From the NCBI RefSeq assembly GCF_000348985.1, contig NC_035927.1:248001-312000 (forward strand): 64,000 nt of DNA. The letters run 5' to 3'. The stretch is from Huiozyma naganishii CBS 8797. Its lineage: Eukaryota; Ascomycota; Saccharomycetes; Saccharomycetales; Saccharomycetaceae. Positions within the stretch are counted from its first letter, which is position 1, and each line of letters begins with the position of its first letter. Under the pieces are notes generated by a model. That model searched no databases and was not told the DNA's origin. It worked only from the letters and a program-made list of their open reading frames with translations. Shown piece by piece: positions 28,358 through 36,938 of this stretch. A program made the translations under genes and the position numbers.

Positions 28358-29029
28358 GCCACTGCAGAGACAGCAATGAAGCCGGCAGCGAGTGGTCGAG
28401 AACTGCTGGAGTTTTTCCGGGAATCAGGGGAGGGGCGCCGGCGGGGCTCGTTGACGTAATAAGTGATGTTCCGGAACAACTGCGAGGAGCGAAGGCGTTC
28501 CAGGCCCTGCCCCGCCGCGCCGCCCACACACCGCACTGCCTGTGCTTTTCGGGGTACTGTGGTCCACCCCCCCTCCTGTGCACGGCACTCCCCCACTCTT
28601 TCCCAGCTTTTCGCGTGGGGGCGGGCGGGGAGGGGCGTGGCGCAGCGGTCTGTGCGCGCGTTTGTGGGGGGCGGACAATAGAATCTCTGCGTGTTCCATA
28701 ACAGGCAAAAACTGAAGAAGCAGAAGCATACGGAATAGAAGAACGTTTGGGGCTGTAGAGGGTCGCTGGGACTGGGGCTATCACACCATTATCTTGAGGG
28801 AGTACAGCCCTGTTGGTTAGCGCGTTCTAGGTTTTGACATTAGTATCCCCCCACTTTACCTTTCCCCGCTGTCTTCCCCACAGTGTGTCTGCCCGTTGTA
28901 CATACAGACGTTTATACATATATATATATATATTTTGCAGTATAGCTGGATCTTCACGCGGTGGGGGTGTCTCGTGTTTGAAGTTTTAGATTCTGGATCT
29001 GGCGCACCGCGTAAAGTTCAATATACAGC
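28358..29029. other. Intergenic, 672 bp, GC-rich island, no gene seen
   Basis: Between ASI2 and the PH-domain gene, which run in the same direction. A GC-rich island at about 28420-28680 contains G-runs (for example at 28617-28680) with no reading frame I believe. A TATATATA run at about 28918-28934 lies some 100 bp before the next start and is the likely TATA region. I looked for tRNA A and B boxes and found none. Confidence 0.5.
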
Positions 29030-30328
29030 ATGGGGAGAGACTTATCGGTCAGCATGGTTACCACTGAGTGTGACGTTCTTTCCCCGCGGGGTAGAGGCGC
29101 CAGTGTGAACAGTGTGCAGTCTGGTATATCGTCCATCTTGTTCGACAGTAATGAGACGGACCGGTCCTGGGATTTGGGAGGGGTTGATACGAACGATACC
29201 ACGGTCACCTCGCTAGAAGGTGACGATGACGAGGATGGCCAGGGGAAGGGACGGTTTCTGAGGCAGGACTACTGTGGGAAGTTCCAGTTCCTGCAGTTTG
29301 TCGACCCATTCCCCGTGCATCCGCCAAAGTATGGTGAGGTCAACCCGGGGAGGCGGGTCCGCTTCCCCGTGTTTGAAGGTGCGGCCTCCCTGGCGGGGAA
29401 CCAGCCGCCAGAGTACACACCGGCAGTGCGGCAATGGGCTGTTGTATCGCTTAGAGTGGAGTTTGAGAGTCCAGCGATGCCCTGTGTCGCGTTCCAGAAT
29501 AAGATATGGCGGAATTTTATCATGGAGATCAATTCCACACAGTTGAATTTGTACCATATTGACCCAAAACTGACAGAATTCATAGATGGGTACAGCCCGG
29601 GGCTTGCCCCAAACAACGTGTTCAGTCCGAGAAGACAGGCACATAGCTTGCTACCGCACGAGTACGTGCTGTTGCGGGAGAAGATTGAGCAGGGCCTAGA
29701 CACGTACCTTGACAGTGCATTTCTGTACAGATCCTTCTCGTTGCAATTCGCGAAAGTTGGGTTGCCCCTGGACTTCCAATGGAGGGAACACCTCGACCAC
29801 GTGAATGACGGCCGGCTCGTCGAGTTGAGTGACGTCCCAGATGAGAAGACGATGATCAAAATGTTGCGCCAAGAAGATTTCAAACACTTGCGTATGAGAG
29901 TCGAGGGTCAGCAATTTTTGGTAAAATTCGAGGACGTCGATACAATGCTCGCTTGGAACGTGTTCTTGGACATGGGGATTAACGTGTCCCTGGATTTAGA
30001 GATTAGAGAGTTCCCATTGTACAGGATTGTCCCAAGGAGAAGCGGTAGGAGAGCTCGCAGGGATAGGTCATCGGTGCGCAGAACCAAGAATAAACCACAT
30101 AGTCACACTCAAACTGTGACGGTAGTGGACGAGTGCGACCAAAATAAAGTCGTCTCCAAATTGAAACAGTTCTTTCTCGGCTCAGCGCCTGTGCCAACCC
30201 ATCGCAGAGGTTTTGTGCCACAACCTCCAGAGACAAGATCAGATGGGACAACTCCATCCAAGAGTTCGAGGAGTCTGTCCTCCTCAGCAGCATCCCAACA
30301 TGAACGTAACAACGAAGAAGAAGAAGAA

Positions 30329-30361
<33 letters not shown>

Positions 30362-30793
30362 ACTCGGAACGATGAAGACGAAGAAATGGAGATGGAGAAC
30401 GAAGACAATGATGACGAACCGTTTGGGTCCGACGTTAGCGCGAACTTTGATGTCAAGGGGAAATGGGACCCCTTGAAGACCACGTTGACTAGAGAAAGGT
30501 ACCTGATCCACAGTCTTCGCTGCATCAAGCCCTTCTACCAGCGCAAGAGTTGGAACGACCGCGTTGTGGTTAGGGAGGCCCCCGCTCCAGACTACCAAAC
30601 GAACAACTTGCCAATATTCTACGACAGCAACACAGAAACATACGCCGTTGACAGTTTGATGATGCCTAAAAGCAAAAAAGTTAGTTACAACGTGCAGAAC
30701 CATTACGTCGAGACGTTTCTCTTAGAAAAGACAACAAAGATGACTCCATGCTACGACCTTCTCGTGAAGAGTTGGGATGGATCTATCTGTTAA
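29030..30793 (+). CDS. PH-domain-containing protein of unknown function (YNL144C/YHR131C family)
   Basis: A 587-residue protein of the pair YNL144C/YHR131C, duplicated genes of unknown function. A hydrophilic, Ser/Asp-rich N-terminus of about 85 residues precedes a pleckstrin-homology-like region interrupted by inserts (RQWAVVSLRVEFES near residue 140, KIWRNFIMEINSTQLNLYHI, then LRMRVEGQQFLVKFEDVDTM near residue 290 and WNVFLDMGINVSLDLEIREF). A basic segment follows (RIVPRRSGRRARRDRSS). After it comes an acidic tract with five Glu and twelve Asp encoded by (GAA)n(GAT)n at about 30314-30364. The C-terminal block with RYLIHSLRCIKPFYQRKSW and TPCYDLLVKSWDG is well formed. It converges with the a-factor gene, as YNL144C does with MFA2. 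Confidence 0.85.
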
Positions 30794-31168
30794 CAAGCAC
30801 CCGCGTGTGATATTTTATTTTGCTCGTTTGAAAACAACTTCTCTGTGCACATTTCGCAATCACAATACTGTTACGGTATGTACTTTTATGAAACCTATAA
30901 CCCTGATGTAAATTATAATGATCTTATTATGCATATATATATGTTAGCTTCCTTTAGCAGGCGATGTAGAAACGAAGCATGTATCAAAGCTCGAGGTCTG
31001 GTTTGGAATAATAGAAATGATTAAAATATATATCAGTACCACCGGTATAAACCATATATATAATGAATAGAAAAGAAGAATAAAAAGGAATCGCAAAAGA
31101 GAAAGGTAGAATAAAAGAAGGTTGGCGTCCCAACACATCTATTGCCCAACAAATAGTTTTGAAATTGC
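30794..31168. other. Convergent 3' region, 375 bp, no gene seen
   Basis: Shared 3' region of the PH-domain gene and the a-factor gene. It is AT-rich with TATATA runs at about 30932-30942 and 31049-31060 that could serve as 3'-end efficiency elements. Short open frames here have no coding character. Confidence 0.5.
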
Positions 31169-31279
31169 TTAAGCAATAACACAGCCAGTGGTAATCCATG
31201 GCAATCTCCAGTTGTCCTTGTTTTCACCGGACTTGGACTTTTCAGCGGCGGAAGTGGAAACAGTGTTGATTGGTTGCAT
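31169..31279 (-). CDS. MFA2: a-factor mating pheromone precursor (MFA2 ortholog) with divergent mature peptide
   Basis: A 36-residue precursor. Its first 23 residues (MQPINTVSTSAAEKSKSGE, then NKDN) align without gaps to the S. cerevisiae Mfa2 pro-region, with about 15 identities by eye, and the protein ends in the CAAX box CVIA. Farnesylation and carboxymethylation at C33, C-terminal trimming by Rce1/Ste24, N-terminal cleavage by Ste24 and Axl1 after N23, and export by Ste6 are expected from the family. The predicted mature peptide is WRLPWITTGC (10 residues), unlike the 12-residue YIIKGLFWDPAC of S. cerevisiae. Position and strand match YNL145W: convergent with the YNL144C-type gene and downstream of the YNL146W ortholog. 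An a-specific operator lies upstream. No frame disruption is visible. Confidence 0.92.
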   Translation of the reverse strand: MQPINTVSTSAAEKSKSGENKDNWRLPWITTGCVIA

Positions 31280-31681
31280 TATTGTTGTTATAGTTGTTGT
31301 AATTGTGTTCTGTAGTGGATGGTTTCCTTTTTCCTATCCATAAGATATAATTGAGAGATGATGATTCCAAAAAATAAATTGAATTAGCATCCCTTATATA
31401 TCACAAAATGCAAAGGAACTTGCTCACTCATAACAAACGCCGTCTTACCTTGCAATAAGCAGAAAGCAGAAAGAAACCAGTCCGTCAACACTTCGATCTT
31501 GTTTCAGTAAAATCGTGTAAATGTCCTAATCGGGTAATTACACGATTTTGTGGGCTATAACTCGAAACCTCGAGTTGAAGGGCAATTCTCGGCAGGAGTG
31601 TACGTATCGGGCCAAATTAACATTTGGGGTTATAATCAGTGTGTTTTTATCTGAAACGGGCATGCTGTCTTAGTTGTAAGG
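31280..31681 (-). promoter_or_regulatory. MFA2 promoter and YNL146W 3' region, 402 bp
   Basis: Contains the a-specific operator and pheromone response element listed separately, about 220-270 bp before the MFA2 start. A TATA-like TTATATAT lies at about 31392-31400. The part nearest the YNL146W ortholog is its 3' flank. No further gene is seen. Confidence 0.7.
31500..31546. promoter_or_regulatory. a-specific-gene operator (alpha2-Mcm1-alpha2) with adjacent pheromone response element
   Basis: A Mcm1 box CCTAATCGGG (31525-31534) is flanked by alpha2 half-sites: TGTAAAT (31516-31522) on the left and ATTACAC (31537-31543) on the right. The outer bases (AATCGTG ... CACGATT, 31511-31546) continue the dyad symmetry. 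This matches the operator that lets Mcm1 activate genes in a cells and alpha2-Mcm1 repress them in alpha cells. TGTTTCA at 31500-31506 is a Ste12 pheromone response element on the minus strand, directly next to the operator, as in S. cerevisiae a-specific genes. Confidence 0.92.
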
Positions 31682-32011
31682 TTAGAGAAAGAAGGGGATA
31701 GTGATTAGGACACACAATACGACAAACGATACAAGCCTAGTCACATCAACCGGGTTGGCATCCAAAGTGTCGGACTCTGGCACCCCAATTGCTGGCCGGT
31801 TTTGTCCGTGTGTCATTGTAGCGTGTGTATTGCCGAATGGGGATGAGACTGTGTGCCACAGTCGACTAACGAACCCGCTTCCGCTGGGTGGAACTGAAAG
31901 CATATTCCTCCACAAAACTGCAACGAGGGCAAAAAAGAGCGCATATCGTATCAAGCGTTTCAAAAGCACTCTGTTGTCCTCATTCGGAGTAGCAACTACC
32001 TTGTCTGCCAT
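31682..32011 (-). CDS. Small two-span membrane protein (YNL146W ortholog)
   Basis: A 109-residue protein of unknown function. One hydrophobic segment lies near residues 24-40 (YALFFALVAVLWRNMLS) and another ends the protein (VTRLVSFVVLCVLITIPFFL), so both termini may face the same side of a membrane. The C-terminal T-R-L...ITIP pattern resembles what I recall of S. cerevisiae YNL146W, an ER-located small protein, and the place immediately upstream of MFA2 on the same strand matches. It is divergent from the B-box gene. Assignment is mainly by synteny. Confidence 0.7.
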   Translation of the reverse strand: MADKVVATPNEDNRVLLKRLIRYALFFALVAVLWRNMLSVPPSGSGFVSRLWHTVSSPFGNTHATMTHGQNRPAIGVPESDTLDANPVDVTRLVSFVVLCVLITIPFFL

Positions 32012-32434
32012 CTGCCCAGTTGTGGTTCCTTGTTTCTTCAGCGAGATATCTGCTACTTGTTAACAAAGTAGAAATTGAACAAGAAGAAGAAATAAAAAAT
32101 GGAATCTACGAAAAACTCAGAAAGATGAAAATATCAAGACTAAGATACTTGTTGTGCAAAACGGCTTAGATTCCATAATCATGTAAGAAAATATTCAAGT
32201 ATGGTAATAGTAGTAGTCAGATTGCACTCGTCTTTAGTTAATATTCGCAATAAACCATCGCAAAGACGTCACAAAATCTGTTAGTGCAGTTTTTTCCACT
32301 CTTTTTTTCTGCTCACTTTTTTTTGTTCAAGAAATGGTATTATTCAGCAGACGTTATTCGTTTCTGTATGGCTGGAGTTGGTGTAATAGACCAGACATCG
32401 TGCCTCTGCCTCGCCGATATTTGTGTTTATTATC
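32012..32434. other. Divergent promoter region, 423 bp, no gene seen
   Basis: Between the YNL146W ortholog and the B-box/DUF2009 gene. A- and T-rich with long T-runs at about 32289-32324 on the B-box gene side. No factor site stands out. Confidence 0.4.
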
Positions 32435-34222
32435 ATGAGCACCCAAAAAAAATCATTGAAGGAAATTCTGGATTCAGAGTATGTGGTTGATAGCGACGAG
32501 AATAATGCCGAGGATCATGATATGGACGCTGGAAACGACGACAGCGACGAAGAGCAGAAGGACATAGACCCCTCGCTTTGCATTGAGTGTCAAGATATGA
32601 AAACGGAGATCATCTGTAACGACTGTGACGAGCAGTTTTGTGTTGTCTGCTTTGAGATGATCCACAGAGGTGGGAAGAGGAAATTTCACGAGTATGTCAA
32701 ATTGACCAAAGACGGCGATGATGCGGCCAACACAGAAACCGGGAATGGAACCACCAAAGTATCCGACCCACAAGAAATGGACAGTGATAAGAGCGAATCG
32801 ATAGAGTCTGTGGCGAGCTCTTCTTCGAACTCGATAGACGCGAAGCTTCTTAATATTTTGAAGCAAAACTCTAAATTCATTCCCGTTAGACTAACATACG
32901 AGGAAAGGCATATGATGAGGTTATTAGAGGCTGCATTGCAAGTATCAGAGTACACTGACAGGGTTGATATTTTATCGAACAAATCAAAGGCGAAGAGAAT
33001 AGTTGAGCAATTGAAGGAAATATGTTCCGTTTTGACTGGGTTGGTCATTGCCTCAGATTTAAAAGTCGGGAAGAAACTGTTAGAAATGAAAAACTTCTCG
33101 GATAACGCTAACTGGTTCCAAGATATTTTTGAAATTGGCAGGCGCTACAAGATTATGAACCCAGAAAGAATGAGAGATACGTACGGTAAGCTGTGTTACA
33201 TGGTGATGGACTCCCGATTGCCCCAGATTGAAGAACACATGGAGTTTCATCTTTTCAAACCTATCAAAACAGTCCATTCTTTCTTGACGTCGAACCCTCA
33301 AGATAAGGGCAAAGCTCTCGATCTGTTTGACGATAACCTAACATTGTACGCTACATCACATATTTCTCCAGTCGGCAAATCAAGAAGTCAGGTCCAAAGA
33401 CTAATCAGACAAAAGGAAAATGCGATCGAGGCAGTTGCCTCCAAGTACAGCAGTAAGTTTTTTTCAAAGGACAGTATTCGACAGGTGTTGTATTCTGTTG
33501 GAGACTATAACGCTTATATCAATATGAACAGAAAACCGATCATGAGAATGTTGGAAAGATTGGAGGTGTTCCGCAAGCCTGATATTGCCGAGAGATATTC
33601 GATCGGTATACAGTACGGTAGAAACGGTGCACGTTTGAGTCATGACCACAAAAGACAATGGAATTACGTACAACAATCTCTAACGTTGTGGTCCATTATC
33701 CAAAGAGAGATGATCAAGCTGTGGTACATGGCAGACTTAGACTTATTTGATGGTAATAATTACAGACTTGCGTCAACAGGGCATGGTTTGAACCGTCTGC
33801 AATCCTGTCCCGCAATCTACAAAGAGATGCATAAAATTATATCTGAATGTCGGTCCAAAACAGAAGCCTGGGTTGGATCCTCCGTGGTACATCTAGGTGA
33901 TGATGCTGTCCCCAACGCCTTATTTTTCCTGGACAAATACACGCAAGTACCTGCCATTTTGATTCCTTTTGACCAAACACTACTGAAAATTAATGACCTG
34001 GTGAAGAATGATGTGTATCTTCTTGATTACATCACAAAGGAATATGGGTCTGTAGAGGACTTGAAGTTGACGATTTTACAGGATGCTTTTGCTCATATGT
34101 TTGACGGATCAGGAGCTGACAATTTCTACATGAGCGGATCGTGTATTGATGGTAGACTAACGTCTGCTTGGAACCACTGCAATGAAATTGCAAAGAAAAA
34201 TACTATAACATTTTCCTTCTAA
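32435..34222 (+). CDS. B-box zinc-finger protein with DUF2009/UPF0652-type domain
   Basis: The first ATG at 32435 (MSTQKKSLKEIL) gives 595 residues. An acidic N-terminus leads into a B-box-like finger with ligands C49, C52, C61, C64, C69, C72, H77 and H85 (CIECQDMKTEIICNDCDEQF, then CVVCFEMIHRGGKRKFH). After a Ser/Glu-rich linker, a large globular domain starts near residue 150. Its blocks RLTYEERHMMRLLEAALQVS, EYTDRVDIL and FEIGRRYKIMNPERMRDTYG are what I recall of the DUF2009 (UPF0652) family of fungi and plants, whose function is unknown. I recall no S. cerevisiae ortholog. It sits at a junction between YNL-like and YHR/YMR-like blocks, and it looks intact and well conserved, so it is probably an old gene lost from Saccharomyces rather than an import. 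Confidence 0.65.
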   Translation: MSTQKKSLKEILDSEYVVDSDENNAEDHDMDAGNDDSDEEQKDIDPSLCIECQDMKTEIICNDCDEQFCVVCFEMIHRGGKRKFHEYVKLTKDGDDAANTETGNGTTKVSDPQEMDSDKSESIESVASSSSNSIDAKLLNILKQNSKFIPVRLTYEERHMMRLLEAALQVSEYTDRVDILSNKSKAKRIVEQLKEICSVLTGLVIASDLKVGKKLLEMKNFSDNANWFQDIFEIGRRYKIMNPERMRDTYGKLCYMVMDSRLPQIEEHMEFHLFKPIKTVHSFLTSNPQDKGKALDLFDDNLTLYATSHISPVGKSRSQVQRLIRQKENAIEAVASKYSSKFFSKDSIRQVLYSVGDYNAYINMNRKPIMRMLERLEVFRKPDIAERYSIGIQYGRNGARLSHDHKRQWNYVQQSLTLWSIIQREMIKLWYMADLDLFDGNNYRLASTGHGLNRLQSCPAIYKEMHKIISECRSKTEAWVGSSVVHLGDDAVPNALFFLDKYTQVPAILIPFDQTLLKINDLVKNDVYLLDYITKEYGSVEDLKLTILQDAFAHMFDGSGADNFYMSGSCIDGRLTSAWNHCNEIAKKNTITFSF

Positions 34223-34871
34223 CTTCATTCAATGGGTTTAATGGCTCTGAAGGGTTCTAAGATTGGATTCTTCACAATTTACACGAATATGCCAACTGCA
34301 AATAATACTTTACGTTATGCTGCTACATATTTCAGCATACTAATACCGCATATATAATACGAGGCATATTGGGTTGATGTCTATCTGACACCATAATAGT
34401 CTCTTGTAGTCAGAACTTCTCAGTAAACAAGTGCATTGGATGGTGAACCGGGGGCTGGATTTAATGAGAAGTGGTCGTTAAGGCCTCAGAAACCAAAAAT
34501 ACTTGAAGTATTCTCAGTATCCCCGTGTCAACGGGCAGAACGTCAGCTCAAATTCAATAACTCATATCCTGATATGTTTTCTGCCTTTATCTCAGTACAA
34601 CAAAATGGAATCCGTACACCCTTTTCGGACTTTCGAAAGAATTAACTGCGATGGCATTTCAGGTTTTATATGTCGTATAAAAGGCGAAGATTTATGTATT
34701 TCTACTACGTACTTCATATCAGGGAGAAACTTCTGGCGGCGGGCAGGCACTGTTTGCTGGAAGACCCTTCCGAGTCAAGATATAAACTGTTTTACCCCCT
34801 ATATCCCACAATCTAGCAAAATATACCATATCATTCATACTTTTATTCTGTACCTTATCATCAAGCGTCTA
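34223..34871. other. Convergent intergenic region, 649 bp, no gene seen
   Basis: Lies between the 3' ends of the B-box gene and the YHR112C ortholog, which is long for a convergent pair. Open frames at 34436-34645 and 34503-34925 show no coding features. I looked for box C/D and tRNA signals without success. It lies close to a synteny breakpoint, so it could hold remnants of a lost gene, but I cannot recognise any. Confidence 0.4.
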
Positions 34872-36011
34872 TTATGCTTCTTCCTTTTGCGCTTGCTGCA
34901 ACGCATTTTGGAGATCAGCAATTAAATCGTCAACATTTTCGCAACCAACAGAGATCCTGAGCAAAGTTTGATCCAGCTCAGGCTCGCTCAGCACCCTCCA
35001 CTCGATCAGCGACTCAATTCCACCCAACGAAGTAGCGTGTTGGAAGATTTTCAGTTTCTCTGGGAAATGTTTCGCTTGGTCGATAGTCTGTAACTTGAAG
35101 GAAAAAAGTGGAGTGTAACCTCCGCTCATTTGTGCCGCGACAAAGGGTTCATCTTGTAATGACGAGTGGTAGATCTCTCCAAGCACCTTGTCAAACGTTT
35201 CCTTGTTGTCTACCAGATATTGGACAATTTTGGTCGCGTTCTCGGACTGCTTCAACACTCTCATCTCCATGGTTCTCAGAGACCGTAACAGGAGGAAACT
35301 CTCCAAGTTGCCAGGAATGGTACCCAAGTAAATTCTGTCTCCCTTCAACTGGATACTCACATCCTTATCCTTGGTAACTAGGATACCAGCCAGCAAGTCG
35401 GAATGGCCCCCAAAATACTTGGTAGCAGAGTGCATGATAATATCTGGTCCAAAGTCCCAAGTGTTCTGCAATGGTGGTGGAGCAAGTGTAGAATCAACCA
35501 TTAGCAAAGCGCCCTTAGCATGTGCTCTGTCTGCTAATGCCTGGATATCACTGGATATACCGTATGGGTTGAGCGGCGACTCCAAATGAACAATATCTCC
35601 CACCTGAGCGTACTTCTCTATATTATCAAATGTATGCTGCTGCATACCATAGTTACGGGTCATGATATCAGCAATCGCATGCATACCATCGTAACTCTCC
35701 TCAATGAACAGCCTCTTGGGATTGTAGTGGACAAGCGCAGCGTAGAAAGCCGAGCAGCCACTGTTGTAGACAACAGCGTGGCCGTTCAGGATAGATGACA
35801 GAACACTTTCAAGACGTGTGCAGTTGGGGTGGGCCGTCCTGGAGTAAACGGGCACAGAGTCCATCTCCTCGAGGCATTCTTTCTCATCGCATATTTTCAA
35901 GTTGTCGTTATCGTAACGATACGTAACTGAGACGTTGATGGGTGGTGCCACATCAGGAACCCGATTGTTTTGGTCGTCCGCGTGAATCGCTGAAGTTGCA
36001 AAATGAGTCAT
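34872..36011 (-). CDS. PLP-dependent Cys/Met-metabolism-type enzyme (YHR112C ortholog)
   Basis: A 379-residue fold-type I PLP enzyme of the cystathionine gamma-synthase/beta-lyase family, the same length as S. cerevisiae YHR112C, whose substrate is not established. The Schiff-base lysine is K198 in [12 protein letters not shown] and the PLP-ring Asp is D173 in [11 protein letters not shown]. The N-terminus keeps family blocks ([32 protein letters not shown]) and the C-terminus the substrate-loop block [12 protein letters not shown] followed by [15 protein letters not shown]. The 'SR..NP' motif of typical gamma-synthases reads SRTAHPN here. It is cytosolic by the lack of a targeting signal. 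Confidence 0.88.
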   Translation of the reverse strand: MTHFATSAIHADDQNNRVPDVAPPINVSVTYRYDNDNLKICDEKECLEEMDSVPVYSRTAHPNCTRLESVLSSILNGHAVVYNSGCSAFYAALVHYNPKRLFIEESYDGMHAIADIMTRNYGMQQHTFDNIEKYAQVGDIVHLESPLNPYGISSDIQALADRAHAKGALLMVDSTLAPPPLQNTWDFGPDIIMHSATKYFGGHSDLLAGILVTKDKDVSIQLKGDRIYLGTIPGNLESFLLLRSLRTMEMRVLKQSENATKIVQYLVDNKETFDKVLGEIYHSSLQDEPFVAAQMSGGYTPLFSFKLQTIDQAKHFPEKLKIFQHATSLGGIESLIEWRVLSEPELDQTLLRISVGCENVDDLIADLQNALQQAQKEEA

Positions 36012-36938
36012 ATTTTGTATGAGAATAAAGTTTATTATCCTTGATACTAGATAGCAGTTTTTTTTTCTGGTGTGAGATCCGATAGTGGAAAGAATGTTAA
36101 AGAAGAAATGAACTTACATTGAGAAGGGAAGAAGTGAGAAACATTGCAGGACAGTTACTCCTTATATAATAATTTTCTTTTTGTAGCCAATGTGCAATTG
36201 GGACTAAAGTTATGCATCCATTTGTTTCTCTTGTTTCCGTCCTTTTCCGGTATAATTTTGCGATCCTAGAATTGGCACACTTTTTTACTTTTCGAAGTTG
36301 AGGAACAAGAGAAAAAATATATTTTGTTTAATGTACTGATGTGCCACCATACAATTACACCAAAAACACAGTCACAGCTTTTAATGGCCCATTGACACTC
36401 CAAGAGCCATGGGAAGGGTGCAAATACATTCCAGGATGTAGTAGCTTTAATTTGCGCCGTTTTAAGACTAAGAAGGGATATTCGGTGGAGCAGTGTCACG
36501 TTACAAACAGTTTTTTAAGGTTTTTTCTTGCGCTGACGTTCAGTAACGCCAGTCTATAGTACTGTGAGAGGAATTACCGCATTTCTACACTTACGAGACG
36601 TAACGAACAAATCTTTGTATACAATACCAGGGCAGATCTTACTCTACAGTGGGGTACGTAAACTAAATATCGTGGTAGGTCAATCATCGAGCAGTCCATG
36701 AAGGTCACGCACGAAGCAAAAAACAACAACGTTCCCTGCCTGAAAAATGTTCAAGCAACCAAAGCTGTTTATTTGTTTAACATAATTTTTTGTCTCAATA
36801 CTCGTTAACAACTAAGTCATACGTATATCCTCTGACATAGCGCCAAACAGAGCGTATAATATAAAATATAAAATTCGACTATATAAGTTTAAAACACATC
36901 AGAAAAAATCATCCATAACAGTCATTATTGCAACGAAA
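36012..36938. other. Intergenic, 927 bp, no gene seen
   Basis: Upstream of the YHR112C ortholog and downstream of the YMR196W ortholog; both run on the minus strand. It crosses the breakpoint between YHR- and YMR-type blocks. It is AT-rich, with T-runs near 36059 and 36281. A 72-codon open frame at 36341-36559 has no recognisable features. I searched by eye for LTR ends and tRNA boxes, which often mark breakpoints, and found none. Confidence 0.45.
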
